DNA of 36,538 nucleotides, taken from Microbacterium sp. APC 3901. Lineage in GTDB: Bacteria > Actinomycetota > Actinomycetes > Actinomycetales > Microbacteriaceae. Under the pieces are notes generated by a model, which saw only the letters and a program-made list of their open reading frames with translations, was not told the DNA's origin and ran no database searches. A program made the position numbers and the translations under genes. Where the stretch lies: positions 1 to 36,538 of the forward strand of contig NZ_JASDCU010000022.1 of assembly GCF_030407765.1 (NCBI RefSeq). Direction: 5' to 3'. Positions 27,684 through 36,458 of this stretch are shown here, one piece after another. Numbering within the stretch: the first letter of the stretch is position 1; the number at the start of each line of letters is the position of its first letter.

Positions 27684-30329
27684 ATGACAACCCATTCGAC
27701 CGAGATCGTCGACCCGTCGCGCCCCTCCCTGGGAGCCCGCATCGGGCGCATCGCCTTCCTCGTCGTCGCCGCCGTCGTCGTGGTCGCCGTCGCCGCGGCC
27801 TTCTTCGTGACCTGGACCATCCAGCGGTCCTTCCCGCAGACCGACGGCACCGTCCCGCTCGACGGCCTGCAGGCCGAGGTCACGGTGCAGCGCGACGATC
27901 GCGGCATCCCGACCATCACCGCCGACTCGAGCCACGATCTCTTCTACGCCGAGGGGTTCGTGCACGCGCAGGACCGCTTCTTCGAGATGGACTTCCGACG
28001 CCATGTGACGGCCGGGCGCGTGGCGGAGATGTTCGGCGAATCGCAGGCCGCGACGGATGCTTTCCTGCGCACCCTCGGCTGGCGCAAGGTCGCCGAGGCC
28101 GAGGTGGAGGCCATGGATGACGTGACGCGCGGCTACTACGAGGCCTACGCGGACGGCGTCAACGCCTATCTCTCATCACGCTCGGGTGCCGAGCTGTCGC
28201 TCGAGTATGCCGTGCTGGGAATACAGAACCCCGACTACGAGCCCGAGCCCTGGGAGCCCGCCGATTCGGTCGCCTGGTTGAAGGCGATGGCGTGGGACCT
28301 GCGCGGCAACATCGAGGATGAGGCCGAGCGTGCGCTGCTGACCGCGCAGCTCTCGGAGACCTCGGACCCGACCGGGATCACCGCGACGCTCGACGAGCTC
28401 TACCCCGCGTATCCGTTCGACGAGCACCCGGTGATCGTGCCCGAGCTGACGACTGCGCCGACTCTCGAGACCGGGGCCGAACCGGCCGCGTTCACGACCG
28501 ACGCGAACGACGACGAGATGCAGCAGGCCGCGACGACGATCGAGTGGCAGGAGGCCTCCGACGTGATCGAGGCGGCGAGCCTGCTCGTCGGCGACGTCGG
28601 CGAGGGGATCGGGTCGAACTCGTGGGTGGTGTCGGGAGACCTCACCGAGACCGGCATGCCGCTGCTCGCCAACGACCCGCACCTGGGCGCATCACTGCCG
28701 TCGGTCTGGTATCAGGTGCAGCTGCGATGCAGCGAGGTCACCGACGAGTGCCCGTTCGACATGGCCGGCTTCTCGTTCTCCGGACTCCCCGGGATCGTGA
28801 TCGGTCACAACCAGCAGATCGCCTGGGGCTTCACCAACCTGACCACCGATGTCACCGACCTCTACATCGAGCGGATCGACGGAGACCAGTACTGGCGTGA
28901 CGGAGCGCTGGTGCCGATCGAGGAGACCACCGAGACGATCACGGTCGCCGGCGGCGACGACATCGATCTGACGATCCGGTCGACCGTGCACGGACCCATC
29001 ATCTCAGGGCTCACCGACGACTTCACGGCGATCGCCGACGACCCGGAGCCCGGTCTCGCCGCGGGCGGCGCGACCGGTGCGGCACCCACGGGCGAGGCCT
29101 CCGAGTACGCGGTCAGTCTGCGCTGGACGGCCCTCGACCCCGGCACCGCCGCCACGGCGATCTTCGCGCTGTCGACCGCCCAGGACTTCGAGGAGTTCCG
29201 CTCGGCGGCCGCGCTGTTCGACGTGCCGGCGCAGAACCTCATCTACGCAGACGTCGAGGGCAACATCGGCTACCAGACTCCCGGACGCCTGCCTGTGCGC
29301 GGGGCAGGCGACGGATGGATGCCACAGCCCGGCTGGGACAGCAGCTACGACTGGACGGGATTCATCCCCTTCGACGAGCTGCCGGTGTCGTACAACCCGG
29401 CATCCGGCTACATCGTGACGGCGAACAACGCGATCGTCACCGACGACTATCCGTACTTCCTCTCACGGGACTGGGACTACGGCTACCGCGCGGATCGCAT
29501 CGCCCACCTGATCGAACGACGCGTCGCAGCCGCTCCGCTCACCGCGCAGGACATGCGCGAGATCCAGCTGGACAGTGAGATGTGGATCGGCAAGCGCCTG
29601 GCATCCGCGATGGACGATGTCGAGGTGAAGGGAGCAGGCACCGAGGACGCCGTGGCCCTGCTGCGCTCGTGGGACGCGCAGAACGACGCCGGGTCGGCAG
29701 CAGCCGCCTACGCGAACGTGCTCTGGTCGAACCTCGTGCAGAATCTGTTCGCGGAGCGCGACCAGCCCCTGCCCATCGGCGGCCAGGGCCGCCTCTTCAC
29801 CGTCGTCGCGGACCTGCTCGACGACCCCTCCGACCCGCTCTGGACGAACCCGGCCATCGACGTCGCCGGCATGGACGAGATGCTGGCCCTGTCGGCCGAA
29901 GAGGCGTACGACGAGCTCTCCGCCCTGCAGGGCGAAGCCGTCACCGGGTGGAGGTGGGGCGACCTGCATGCGATCACCCTCACGAGCGACACTCTCGGCT
30001 CGTCGGGCATCGCCCCGATCGAGATGCTCTTCAACCGCGGCCCGTATGCGGTCGGCGGCGGCGCATCCGTGGTCAACGCGACCGGGTGGGATCTCGGGAC
30101 CTCGTACGCGACGACCACCGTGCCGTCGATGCGGATGGTGGTCGACCTGGCGGACCTCGACGCCTCGACCTGGATCCACCTCACCGGAGCATCGGGCCAT
30201 GCGTTCCATGAGCACTACGTCGATCAGACCGCCGACTGGGCGGCCGGCGTGCAGAAGCCGTGGGCGTTCTCCGAGACGGCGGTCGATGCGTCGACGCGGC
30301 ACACCCTGGTGCTGACCCCGGGCGGGTAG
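27684..30329 (+). CDS. Penicillin acylase family protein (Ntn hydrolase)
   Basis: This 881-residue extracytoplasmic enzyme belongs to the penicillin G/cephalosporin/AHL acylase family, whose members cleave amide bonds of acylated substrates. An N-terminal hydrophobic segment (about 25-47) serves as signal or membrane anchor. The alpha-chain motif RDDRGIPTITADSSHDLFYAEGFVHAQDRFFEMD is clear. The autoprocessing site is GIGSNSW: cleavage before Ser311 would expose the catalytic nucleophile of the beta chain. NDPHLGASLPSVWYQ and GLPGIVIGHNQQIAWGFTN follow as expected, with HGPI downstream. The native substrate (beta-lactam, acyl-homoserine lactone, other N-acyl compound) cannot be told. The start is ATG at 27684, with a modest AAAGAG upstream. 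It is convergent with the TetR gene at 30345. Confidence 0.92.
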   Translation: MTTHSTEIVDPSRPSLGARIGRIAFLVVAAVVVVAVAAAFFVTWTIQRSFPQTDGTVPLDGLQAEVTVQRDDRGIPTITADSSHDLFYAEGFVHAQDRFFEMDFRRHVTAGRVAEMFGESQAATDAFLRTLGWRKVAEAEVEAMDDVTRGYYEAYADGVNAYLSSRSGAELSLEYAVLGIQNPDYEPEPWEPADSVAWLKAMAWDLRGNIEDEAERALLTAQLSETSDPTGITATLDELYPAYPFDEHPVIVPELTTAPTLETGAEPAAFTTDANDDEMQQAATTIEWQEASDVIEAASLLVGDVGEGIGSNSWVVSGDLTETGMPLLANDPHLGASLPSVWYQVQLRCSEVTDECPFDMAGFSFSGLPGIVIGHNQQIAWGFTNLTTDVTDLYIERIDGDQYWRDGALVPIEETTETITVAGGDDIDLTIRSTVHGPIISGLTDDFTAIADDPEPGLAAGGATGAAPTGEASEYAVSLRWTALDPGTAATAIFALSTAQDFEEFRSAAALFDVPAQNLIYADVEGNIGYQTPGRLPVRGAGDGWMPQPGWDSSYDWTGFIPFDELPVSYNPASGYIVTANNAIVTDDYPYFLSRDWDYGYRADRIAHLIERRVAAAPLTAQDMREIQLDSEMWIGKRLASAMDDVEVKGAGTEDAVALLRSWDAQNDAGSAAAAYANVLWSNLVQNLFAERDQPLPIGGQGRLFTVVADLLDDPSDPLWTNPAIDVAGMDEMLALSAEEAYDELSALQGEAVTGWRWGDLHAITLTSDTLGSSGIAPIEMLFNRGPYAVGGGASVVNATGWDLGTSYATTTVPSMRMVVDLADLDASTWIHLTGASGHAFHEHYVDQTADWAAGVQKPWAFSETAVDASTRHTLVLTPGG

Positions 30330-30344
30330 CTCGGCGGTGGGCGA

Positions 30345-30968
30345 TCAGTCCAGCTTCGCCAGAGCTCGGGAGAGGAGTGCCGAGATCGACTCCGGGTCGA
30401 TGGTGGGGATCGCTCCTGCCGCCGCCTCCTCCGCCCACGACATCCCGACGTAGCGCATGAGCCCCGCGACGAGCTGGGTGATGAGCCCGGCCTGCGCATG
30501 GAGCTCCGCGGCATCCTCCCCCGGGTACTGGGCGGTGAGCCGACGAAGAATGAGGTGCCGCAGCGCTGCGTCGAGGGACTCGATCCGGTCCATCTGCAGA
30601 GCCATGAGCGTAGGGCTCGACCCGATGGCCCGGATGCGTCGGGCCAGGTACGCGGGATCCGAGCCCAGATCACCGGGATCGACCCGGATGAGCCGAGCAG
30701 CACCCGCCATCAGCGGCCCCCTCGATGCGACGAACTGTTCGGCCAGGTCTTCGTCGAGATGCGGGTACTCGCGGCCGAGAAGAGCCGCATCCTTGGTGCC
30801 GAAGTGGTTGAAGAACGTGCGCTGACTGACACCGGCCCGCTCGCAGATCATGTCGACCTTCACCGCGTCGTATCCGTGCTCGAGCACGAGATCGGTCGCA
30901 GCGCGCTCGATGGCGGCCGCCTTCTCTCGTGCGTCCTTGCGGCGCCGGGCGGGTGGTGGGGTCGACAT
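30345..30968 (-). CDS. TetR/AcrR-family regulator of the MacB-like exporter
   Basis: This 207-residue protein has a TetR helix-turn-helix (about 18-65: AIERAATDLVLEHGYDAVKV then ICERAGVSQRTFFNHFGTKDAAL). The ligand domain is of the kind seen in regulators of exporters. It is the third gene of the operon, 18 bases after the ABC permease, with AAGGAG 9 nt before its ATG. The operon promoter carries two 21-bp palindromes that suit a TetR dimer, so it probably represses its own operon, and the exported compound may be the inducer. Confidence 0.9.
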   Translation of the reverse strand: MSTPPPARRRKDAREKAAAIERAATDLVLEHGYDAVKVDMICERAGVSQRTFFNHFGTKDAALLGREYPHLDEDLAEQFVASRGPLMAGAARLIRVDPGDLGSDPAYLARRIRAIGSSPTLMALQMDRIESLDAALRHLILRRLTAQYPGEDAAELHAQAGLITQLVAGLMRYVGMSWAEEAAAGAIPTIDPESISALLSRALAKLD

Positions 30969-30986
30969 GATCTGCTGCTCCTTGGC

Positions 30987-32285
30987 TCACTCGTACCGTA
31001 GCGACTCGATCGGGTCCTGGCGTGCGGCGCGGCGGGCAGGGAGCACACCGGACAGGAACGCGACGGCCATGATCACGACGATCACCGTCGACACGGTGGC
31101 CGGATCGAAGAGGAGGATCTGGAGTCCCGGGAGAGCGGAGAGCAGCGTCTCACCTGCCACGCCGGCGATCGCGGATCCTGCTCCGATCGCGGCGATCGCT
31201 CCGGCTGCCGACCCGAGCAGCCCGATGGCCACCGCCTCGAGGCTGAACAGTGCGAACACGAGCCCGTTCGACATCCCCATGGCCTTCATCAGTCCGATCT
31301 CTCGCGTCCGCTCCTGCACGCTCATCAGGAGTGTGTTCACGATCCCGAAGGATGCGGCGATCAGCGCGACCACAGCGAACGCGCTCAGCACGCCGATGAT
31401 GCCGTTGATCACCGTCTGGACGACGCCGAGCTGATCCTCGATCGTCTGACCGACGAGATCCAGCTCCGCCAGGTCATCCTTCGCCCGTTGCAGCGCTTCA
31501 TCGCTGACTGTATCGCCCTCGTCAGGCGAGAGACGCACGACCGCTATCGGCCATGCCTCGGGTTGCCCCGTCACGGCCTGTGCGGTGGCGATGGATTCCG
31601 TCAACGCGGAATTGGCGCCGGCTCCCGCAGCGAACAGGCTCTCGCGGGCGACGCCGACGACCACCGCGGTCAGGGTCTGCTGCTCTTGTGCCGAGTCGAG
31701 ATACCCGAGTGCGACGCTCTGTCCGATGGCGGACTCCGCGTCGGCGAGTCCCAGCGCGTCGACATACTCTTCAGGAAGCACGATCTCGCTCTCTGCCGAC
31801 TCCTGGTCGAGCTGTGCACCTGCGATGAGGTCGCTCTGTCCGATGGACGACGTGGGATTGACGTCGATCTCATACCGATCGGCCCCTGCGGAGCCCGAAG
31901 TCGCGACCCATTCGATCGCGACCTGGGTGATCGGCTCCACAGTGCGCACGCCGTCGATCCCCTCCACTGCAGCGATGTCGTCGCTGTTCAACAGGGTGCC
32001 TCCTCCGAGCGGGTTGGCGGATCCCGATTGCTGCCGCCCCTCCGGGTCCCACTTGGTCGGGCCGTCATCGGACTCGACGCTCGTCGCCGGGCTCACCAAG
32101 AGGATGTCGCCGCTGCTGAGCGTCGCCACCTGGCGCTCCACATAGTCGTTCACGCCCGCACCCAGGGCTGTCGTGAGCGTGAGTGTGAACGCACCGACGA
32201 ACAGGCTCATCACCGTGAGGGTCGTGCGGAGCTTGCTGCGGAAGACGTTCTTCGTCGCCATGCGCAGCACATCTGCAGTCTTCAT
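30987..32285 (-). CDS. ABC transporter permease, MacB/FtsX-like
   Basis: This 432-residue membrane subunit has the MacB topology: one N-terminal helix after [25 protein letters not shown], a large extracytoplasmic domain (about 45-280), then three C-terminal helices forming the FtsX-like domain. The typical [27 protein letters not shown] lies between helices 2 and 3, and the tail ends [20 protein letters not shown]. Such transporters use ATP in the cytoplasm to move or extrude compounds mechanically. The ATG at 32285 overlaps the ATPase stop as ATGA. Confidence 0.9.
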   Translation of the reverse strand: MKTADVLRMATKNVFRSKLRTTLTVMSLFVGAFTLTLTTALGAGVNDYVERQVATLSSGDILLVSPATSVESDDGPTKWDPEGRQQSGSANPLGGGTLLNSDDIAAVEGIDGVRTVEPITQVAIEWVATSGSAGADRYEIDVNPTSSIGQSDLIAGAQLDQESAESEIVLPEEYVDALGLADAESAIGQSVALGYLDSAQEQQTLTAVVVGVARESLFAAGAGANSALTESIATAQAVTGQPEAWPIAVVRLSPDEGDTVSDEALQRAKDDLAELDLVGQTIEDQLGVVQTVINGIIGVLSAFAVVALIAASFGIVNTLLMSVQERTREIGLMKAMGMSNGLVFALFSLEAVAIGLLGSAAGAIAAIGAGSAIAGVAGETLLSALPGLQILLFDPATVSTVIVVIMAVAFLSGVLPARRAARQDPIESLRYE

Positions 32286-32998
32286 GCCGCAGCCTCCGAT
32301 CGCCCGATGATCCGTCCGTCGGCGATCGTGACGGCGTTGTCGCACCGCGCGGCGAGATCTGGATCGTGCGTGACGACCACCAGCGTGATGCCCCTGTCTC
32401 GCTGGAGCCCGAAGAGGATCTCTTCGACCTGCGCCCCCGTGACGGTGTCGAGGTTGCCCGTCGGCTCGTCGGCGAAGATCACCGAGGGGTCGTTCACGAG
32501 CGCCCGCGCGATCACCACCCGCTGCTTCTGCCCACCGGAGAGATCCGTCGCCCGATTCTTCGCCTTGTCGGCGAGCCCGAGAGCCTCGAGGGCGTCCATC
32601 GTCTTCTCGCGTCGCCTTCTCGCCGGGACGCCGGCGATCACGAGCGGCAGGCTCACGTTCTCGAAGACGGTCTGTCCGCCGGTGAGGAAGAACTGTTGGA
32701 AGACGAAGCCGAACATCCTGTTGCGGATCGCGTTGAGCTCTGCCGGTCGCAGGTCTGACGCCGCGCGACCGGCGACCTCCACGGAACCGGCACTCGGGCG
32801 GTCGAGAAGCGCAAGCAGGTGCATCAGCGTCGACTTGCCGGAGCCGGACTTGCCGACGATCGCCAGCGAGCGCCCCTGGTCGACCTCGACATCGACGCCA
32901 GCGAGGGCTGTGAACTCGGCATCGCCCCTTCCGTACGTGCGAGTGACGTCGACGGAACGGAGCACCGGCGGGGCGGACCCGCGGGGTGAGTCAGACAT
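32282..32998 (-). CDS. ABC transporter ATP-binding protein, MacB/LolD-like
   Basis: This 238-residue ATPase has all motifs intact: Walker A GKSGSGKS (49-56), Q-loop Gln101, signature LSGGQ (153-157), Walker B VIFADE (173-178) and H-loop His211. The DEPTGNLD after Walker B is typical of the MacB/LolD/FtsE group. The ATG at 32998 follows AGGAGG at good spacing. It is the first gene of the three-gene exporter operon, controlled by the promoter with two operators just upstream. Confidence 0.93.
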   Translation of the reverse strand: MSDSPRGSAPPVLRSVDVTRTYGRGDAEFTALAGVDVEVDQGRSLAIVGKSGSGKSTLMHLLALLDRPSAGSVEVAGRAASDLRPAELNAIRNRMFGFVFQQFFLTGGQTVFENVSLPLVIAGVPARRRREKTMDALEALGLADKAKNRATDLSGGQKQRVVIARALVNDPSVIFADEPTGNLDTVTGAQVEEILFGLQRDRGITLVVVTHDPDLAARCDNAVTIADGRIIGRSEAAA

Positions 32999-33010
32999 GG
33001 ATCCTCCTGT

Positions 33011-33057
33011 AACTTGCAGTTACTGCAGACTATAACTTGCAGTGACTGTAAGTTCAA
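33011..33057 (-). promoter_or_regulatory. Promoter of the MacB-like operon with two 21-bp TetR-type operators
   Basis: On the minus strand, -35 TTGAAC (33057-33052), a 17-bp spacer and -10 TATAGT (33034-33029) are near-consensus. Two palindromes of the form AACTTGCAGT-N-ACTGCAAGTT lie at 33034-33054 (between -35 and -10) and 33011-33031 (over the transcription start), with centres 23 bp apart. Each has one or two imperfect positions. This is ideal placement for repression by the operon's own TetR protein. Confidence 0.8.
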
Positions 33058-33109
33058 GGCGCGCTCGCGCGCCTCTCGTCGGCGGTGACCGCCGACGGCC
33101 CGATCGGGC
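33058..33109. terminator. Three consecutive hairpins after the MFS gene
   Basis: GGCGCG-CTCG-CGCGCC (33058-33073), GTCGGCGG-TGA-CCGCCGAC (33078-33096) and the palindrome GCCCGATCGGGC (33098-33109) stand in a row between the MFS gene's 3' end and the exporter promoter. The direct repeat AGGCGTCGAC occurs at 33116-33125 and 33135-33144. They probably insulate the exporter promoter from MFS read-through. Confidence 0.5.
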
Positions 33110-33151
33110 ATGGTGAGGCGTCGACAGGTCGGTCAGGCGTCGACGGCGTGC

Positions 33152-34516
33152 TCAGCCGGCGGATGCGGGCGTGGCGGATGCCGCGGCACGGCGCGCGATC
33201 ATCCAGATCCCGACCGCGGCGGCGAGGAAGATCGCCGCCAGCATCGCCCATCCTGCCAAGCCGAAGGTGATCGCCGTGGCGTTCACGACGATCGGCGACG
33301 CAAGGGCTCCGAGTGAGAAGCCCATGCCGAACACGCCCTGATAGGCACCCGCCCGTACCGGGTCGGCGAGCTCGAAGCTGAGCCCCCAGGCTCCGGCCTG
33401 CGACAGGATCTCGGCGAACGTGTGCGTGATCATGCCGGCGATGAGGATGACGATCGCGGCCCACGTCGGAAGACCTGCGGCGAGCGCGTAGATCAGGCAG
33501 GCGCCGACCATGAGCCATCCCGCGATCATCGTCACCCTTCCTGCGACCCGCACGTCGTGCGTGCCGCGCGAGGCGCGCACCTGGAACAGCACGACCAGCG
33601 CGGTGTTGACGATCAGGAGCACCGCGAACGTGGCATCCGGCGCATTCGTGTACTCGCTGATCCACAGCGGCACTCCGAGTTCAGCCACCCCGAACTGCAT
33701 GCCGAAGATCGCCGAGAGCGCGCTCAGCAGCAGGTACCGGGGATCGCGCCAGGGGGACCGCCTGTTCCAGTCCTTGCGTTCTTCGGATGCCGCAGCCGTC
33801 GCCTGTGTGTCGATGGATCCCGTCTCCGTGAGCTGTTCCGTGACACGACCGCGTGCGGGGGCGTCGACCGCCGCGGTCAGGCGGAGCAGCGAGAGCGAGC
33901 CGAGTGCGCAGACGGCACCCGCACCGGCGATGACGACCCGGTAGGCCTCGGGGGTGCCGAGCGCCAGGGCGATCGCACCGAAGCCGGAACCCGCGGCGAT
34001 CGCGAGGTTCGTGACCGTGCGCAGCACCGCGCGGGCGTGCACCCGCTTGTCCGGCGCGAACCCTCGGGCGATGATCGCAGACCTGGCCGAGTATCCGAGC
34101 GAGTCGAAGAAACCCGAGAGGCTGGCGAGCAGAAGCGCAGACACGAAGTCTCCGACGAACGCATAGGCGGCGAGAAGCACGCCGCCGGTCATCTCGAACC
34201 CGAAGGCGAGGCGTCGTGCGCTCCATCGATCCGCGAGCCAACCGCCGAGGAGCGACCCCACGACACCGCATCCGCTCGACACCGCGAGCACCACGGCGGC
34301 CTGCGCGGGCGAGAGACCGATGATCTGCGTGAAGAACAGTACGGTGACCGCGAGGAAGACGCCGCGGCCGATGCGCGACACGGCGGTCGCGGCGACGAGC
34401 GCTCGCAGCACCGGATCGCTCAACCCGTCTGCGACGCGAGCGATGAAGCCCTTCGACGGCCTGGGCGTCTCGCCCCCTGTCTCGATCTGATCGGGATCGG
34501 AGCTGGGCGAAGACAC
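33152..34516 (-). CDS. MFS transporter
   Basis: This 454-residue major facilitator protein has about 12 helices. The motif-A loop reads LLGGWLADRWSARRLAF between helices 2 and 3, and a long hydrophilic central loop (about 215-255) separates the two halves. The C-terminal half has ITHTFAEILSQAGAWGLSFELADPVRAGAYQGVFGMG, a form seen in multidrug MFS proteins of Actinobacteria. It is probably an exporter; the substrate is unknown. The start is GTG at 34516, with AGGATGAAGG directly upstream. It is divergent from the alpha/beta hydrolase across about 100 bp. Confidence 0.88.
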   Translation of the reverse strand: MSSPSSDPDQIETGGETPRPSKGFIARVADGLSDPVLRALVAATAVSRIGRGVFLAVTVLFFTQIIGLSPAQAAVVLAVSSGCGVVGSLLGGWLADRWSARRLAFGFEMTGGVLLAAYAFVGDFVSALLLASLSGFFDSLGYSARSAIIARGFAPDKRVHARAVLRTVTNLAIAAGSGFGAIALALGTPEAYRVVIAGAGAVCALGSLSLLRLTAAVDAPARGRVTEQLTETGSIDTQATAAASEERKDWNRRSPWRDPRYLLLSALSAIFGMQFGVAELGVPLWISEYTNAPDATFAVLLIVNTALVVLFQVRASRGTHDVRVAGRVTMIAGWLMVGACLIYALAAGLPTWAAIVILIAGMITHTFAEILSQAGAWGLSFELADPVRAGAYQGVFGMGFSLGALASPIVVNATAITFGLAGWAMLAAIFLAAAVGIWMIARRAAASATPASAG

Positions 34517-34584
34517 CCTTCATCCTCGCATGACGCACGCCCGCCGCTCACCGCACACCGGAATCCGAGGCACTCCGGTTCGGG

Positions 34585-34620
34585 TTAGCCGCCGCGCCCG
34601 CACTCGGTTAGCGTGGGTGC
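34585..34620 (+). promoter_or_regulatory. Leaderless promoter of the alpha/beta hydrolase gene
   Basis: TTAGCC (34585-34590), an 18-bp spacer, then -10 TAGCGT (34609-34614) and GGGTGC are followed by the GTG start at 34621. The same GGGTGC hexamer separates -10 and ATG at the TetR gene at 24271. Transcription should start at the GTG. Confidence 0.5.
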
Positions 34621-35382
34621 GTGGTCTCCAGCTATCTCGCCCCGAAGGGCACCCCCGTCACCCTGCTCGAGTTCGAGCATGCAGGGGCGACGCTCGTCGC
34701 AGAGACCTTCGGCGAAGGACCCCGGACCTTCCTGCTGCTGCACGGCATCGGCATGGGTCGCAGCGTCTACCTCGACGTCGTGCGGCGACTGAAGGGCCGG
34801 GTCATCGCACTCGATCTGCCCGGTTTCGGCGAGGCGCCCGAGCCCGCACGCACCTTCACCATGGAGCGCCACGCCGACCTCGTCGCCGCCTACCTGCGGC
34901 ACACCGACGAAGGTCCTGTCGTCGTGATCGGCCATTCGATGGGCAGCCAGATCGCCGCAGAACTCGCGGCCCGGCATCCCCCGCTCGTCGAAGGCGTCGT
35001 CCTGGCCGGCCCCACTGTCAACAAAGCCGCACGCAACGTCGCGGCACAGGCCAGCTACCTCCTCACCGACCTGATCGGCGAGCGTCCGCTGGTCATCTGG
35101 CGCGGCGCCCGGGAGTATCTCCGCGGCGGCCCTCATCTCATCCGCAAGATCCGCGCGACCATCGTGCACCAGCCGGAGAAGGCGTTCGCTCGCATCGATC
35201 AGCCGGTGCTGGTGCTGCGCGGCGAAGACGACCCGCTCGCGCCGATGAGCTGGTGCCAGGAGATCCTCGACGTGATCCCCGGCGCCGATCTGCGGGTCAT
35301 CCCCGACCACGGTCATGGCACGCTGATCAGCGACTCCGGGCCGGCGGCCCGCCTGATCCAGGGCTTCGCCGACGACCTCTGA
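34621..35382 (+). CDS. Alpha/beta hydrolase
   Basis: This 253-residue cytoplasmic hydrolase has the classical alpha/beta fold. FLLLHGIGMG forms the oxyanion-hole HG, GHSMGSQ carries the nucleophile Ser106, LRGEDDPLAP provides the acid Asp, and DHGHGTLI offers the catalytic His (His230 or His232). It resembles esterases, haloperoxidase-like hydrolases and lactonases, so the substrate is open. The start is GTG at 34621, directly behind a -10 element and without a ribosome-binding site, consistent with a leaderless mRNA. It is divergent from the MFS gene, and copy 3 of the 85-bp element begins 21 bases after its stop. Confidence 0.85.
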   Translation: MVSSYLAPKGTPVTLLEFEHAGATLVAETFGEGPRTFLLLHGIGMGRSVYLDVVRRLKGRVIALDLPGFGEAPEPARTFTMERHADLVAAYLRHTDEGPVVVIGHSMGSQIAAELAARHPPLVEGVVLAGPTVNKAARNVAAQASYLLTDLIGERPLVIWRGAREYLRGGPHLIRKIRATIVHQPEKAFARIDQPVLVLRGEDDPLAPMSWCQEILDVIPGADLRVIPDHGHGTLISDSGPAARLIQGFADDL

Positions 35383-35402
35383 CCCGTGCTCCGCACTTTT
35401 CC

Positions 35403-35488
35403 GTTCACAACTCAGGACCCGAGTGCGGGTCGGCCTGATCTGCGCCCCCCTCATGCTCCTCGCCGCACGGTCTTCCTGAGTTGTGCAC
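35403..35488. repeat. Interspersed paired-arm element, copy 3 (overlaps the nuclease gene)
   Basis: The left arm GTTCACAACTCAGGA (35403-35417) is identical to copies 1 and 2. The right arm TCCTGAGTTGTGCAC (35474-35488) has one change. The interior is 56 bp, with possible inner pairs GTGCGG/CCGCAC. The last codons of the minus-strand nuclease gene (35451-35488) lie inside the element; its right arm encodes Ala-Gln-Leu-Arg near the protein end. Confidence 0.8.
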
Positions 35489-36338
35489 GGAGCCCACTGG
35501 GCCTCAACCTCTCTATGACGTCCTTGAGCGCAGCCTGCACCTCCTGCGGGCGGTAGAGCAGGTCACTCGCCAGCGGTCGGACCGTCACGTAGCCGATCCG
35601 GGCCGCTGCGATGTCGCGGTTTCGGTCCTCGACCTGTTTGTCCCATCCCTCGTGAAACGCCTTGCTGTCGCATTCGATGATCAGCCATCCCTCGACGACG
35701 AAGTCGACCCGGCCGACCCCGTCGACGTCGACCTGGGTTTCGAACCTCAGACCCATCGTGCGAAGGATCAACCGCATGAAGGTCTCCGGCCCTGAGCCTG
35801 CCGTCGGATCGACGAGCGTCAGAAGCACGCGGTATCGCGGTGCGAGGCTGCGAAAGATCACCTCGAGTTCACCGGGCGTGAGGAGACCGTGCTGTAGGAC
35901 GCTGTCGAGCGTTGCCAGCGATGCGCGCGGGTCTTGGCATTTCACCGAGTGACAGATCGCCTCCGACAACAGAGTGACGTGAGACAGCTGCGACGCGGAG
36001 GGCAGGCTCCAGTGGATCCTCGCGCCTGTCTCCCGGCCCCTGAACCTTGACCGATTGCGCTCCAGGTGCACGTGCACGGCGTCCACCTTCAACACGAAGA
36101 CACCGAGTAGCCGCAGGAGCGACAGGCAGGTCAGACGCCCGCCGATCCGGGCGGCGTGCGCGACCTCCCTGTCCAGACCAGGCTGCGCATAGCGGTCTCG
36201 GCGAAGCCTGAGCATGCTGCCGTCTTTGACTGCATCGGTGATCTGCCGACTCGAGTAGCCCGCGGCGCGAAGCTCTTCGCGTGTGAAGACCGTGGGGACG
36301 AAATGCTGTCGCGCAAGCTCGAACGGCGTCTGAGTCAT
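35451..36338 (-). CDS. Vsr/DUF559-like endonuclease-fold protein with N-terminal AbiEi-like helix-turn-helix
   Basis: This 295-residue protein has an N-terminal winged-helix-like part (about 15-55: FTREELRAAGYSSRQITDAVKDG then MLRLRRDRYA) as in AbiEi-type proteins. Its C-terminal domain resembles the PD-(D/E)XK folds of Vsr repair nucleases and DUF559: Glu185 (SGPETFMR), Asp212 (GRVDFVVEG), Glu222 and Asp224 (LIIECDSKAFH) and His229. The active-site set appears complete. Such proteins are common, often in several copies, in Microbacteriaceae, with unknown function. Codon use looks less GC-biased than the neighbours. The ATG at 36338 lacks a clear ribosome-binding site. Copies 3 and 4 of the 85-bp element flank it on both sides. 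Confidence 0.8.
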   Translation of the reverse strand: MTQTPFELARQHFVPTVFTREELRAAGYSSRQITDAVKDGSMLRLRRDRYAQPGLDREVAHAARIGGRLTCLSLLRLLGVFVLKVDAVHVHLERNRSRFRGRETGARIHWSLPSASQLSHVTLLSEAICHSVKCQDPRASLATLDSVLQHGLLTPGELEVIFRSLAPRYRVLLTLVDPTAGSGPETFMRLILRTMGLRFETQVDVDGVGRVDFVVEGWLIIECDSKAFHEGWDKQVEDRNRDIAAARIGYVTVRPLASDLLYRPQEVQAALKDVIERLRPSGLRAQLRKTVRRGA

Positions 36339-36458
36339 GCGCGCAATGGTGGCTCTTCGGACACGTCGACCGGGCCCGACGGAGCTCGTGTGGACGAACC
36401 CCGTCGGAGGCCTGCTTTGTGCAGGAGGAGTCGCGCCCCTCACGCGCAGCGCTCGGAC

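Noticed and set aside
25568..27919. 783-residue open frame on the minus strand across the YhgE gene
   Set aside because: It is antisense to a clear YhgE/Pip gene, has Arg/Gly/His-rich composition without domains, and arises from the strong codon bias of the opposite strand.
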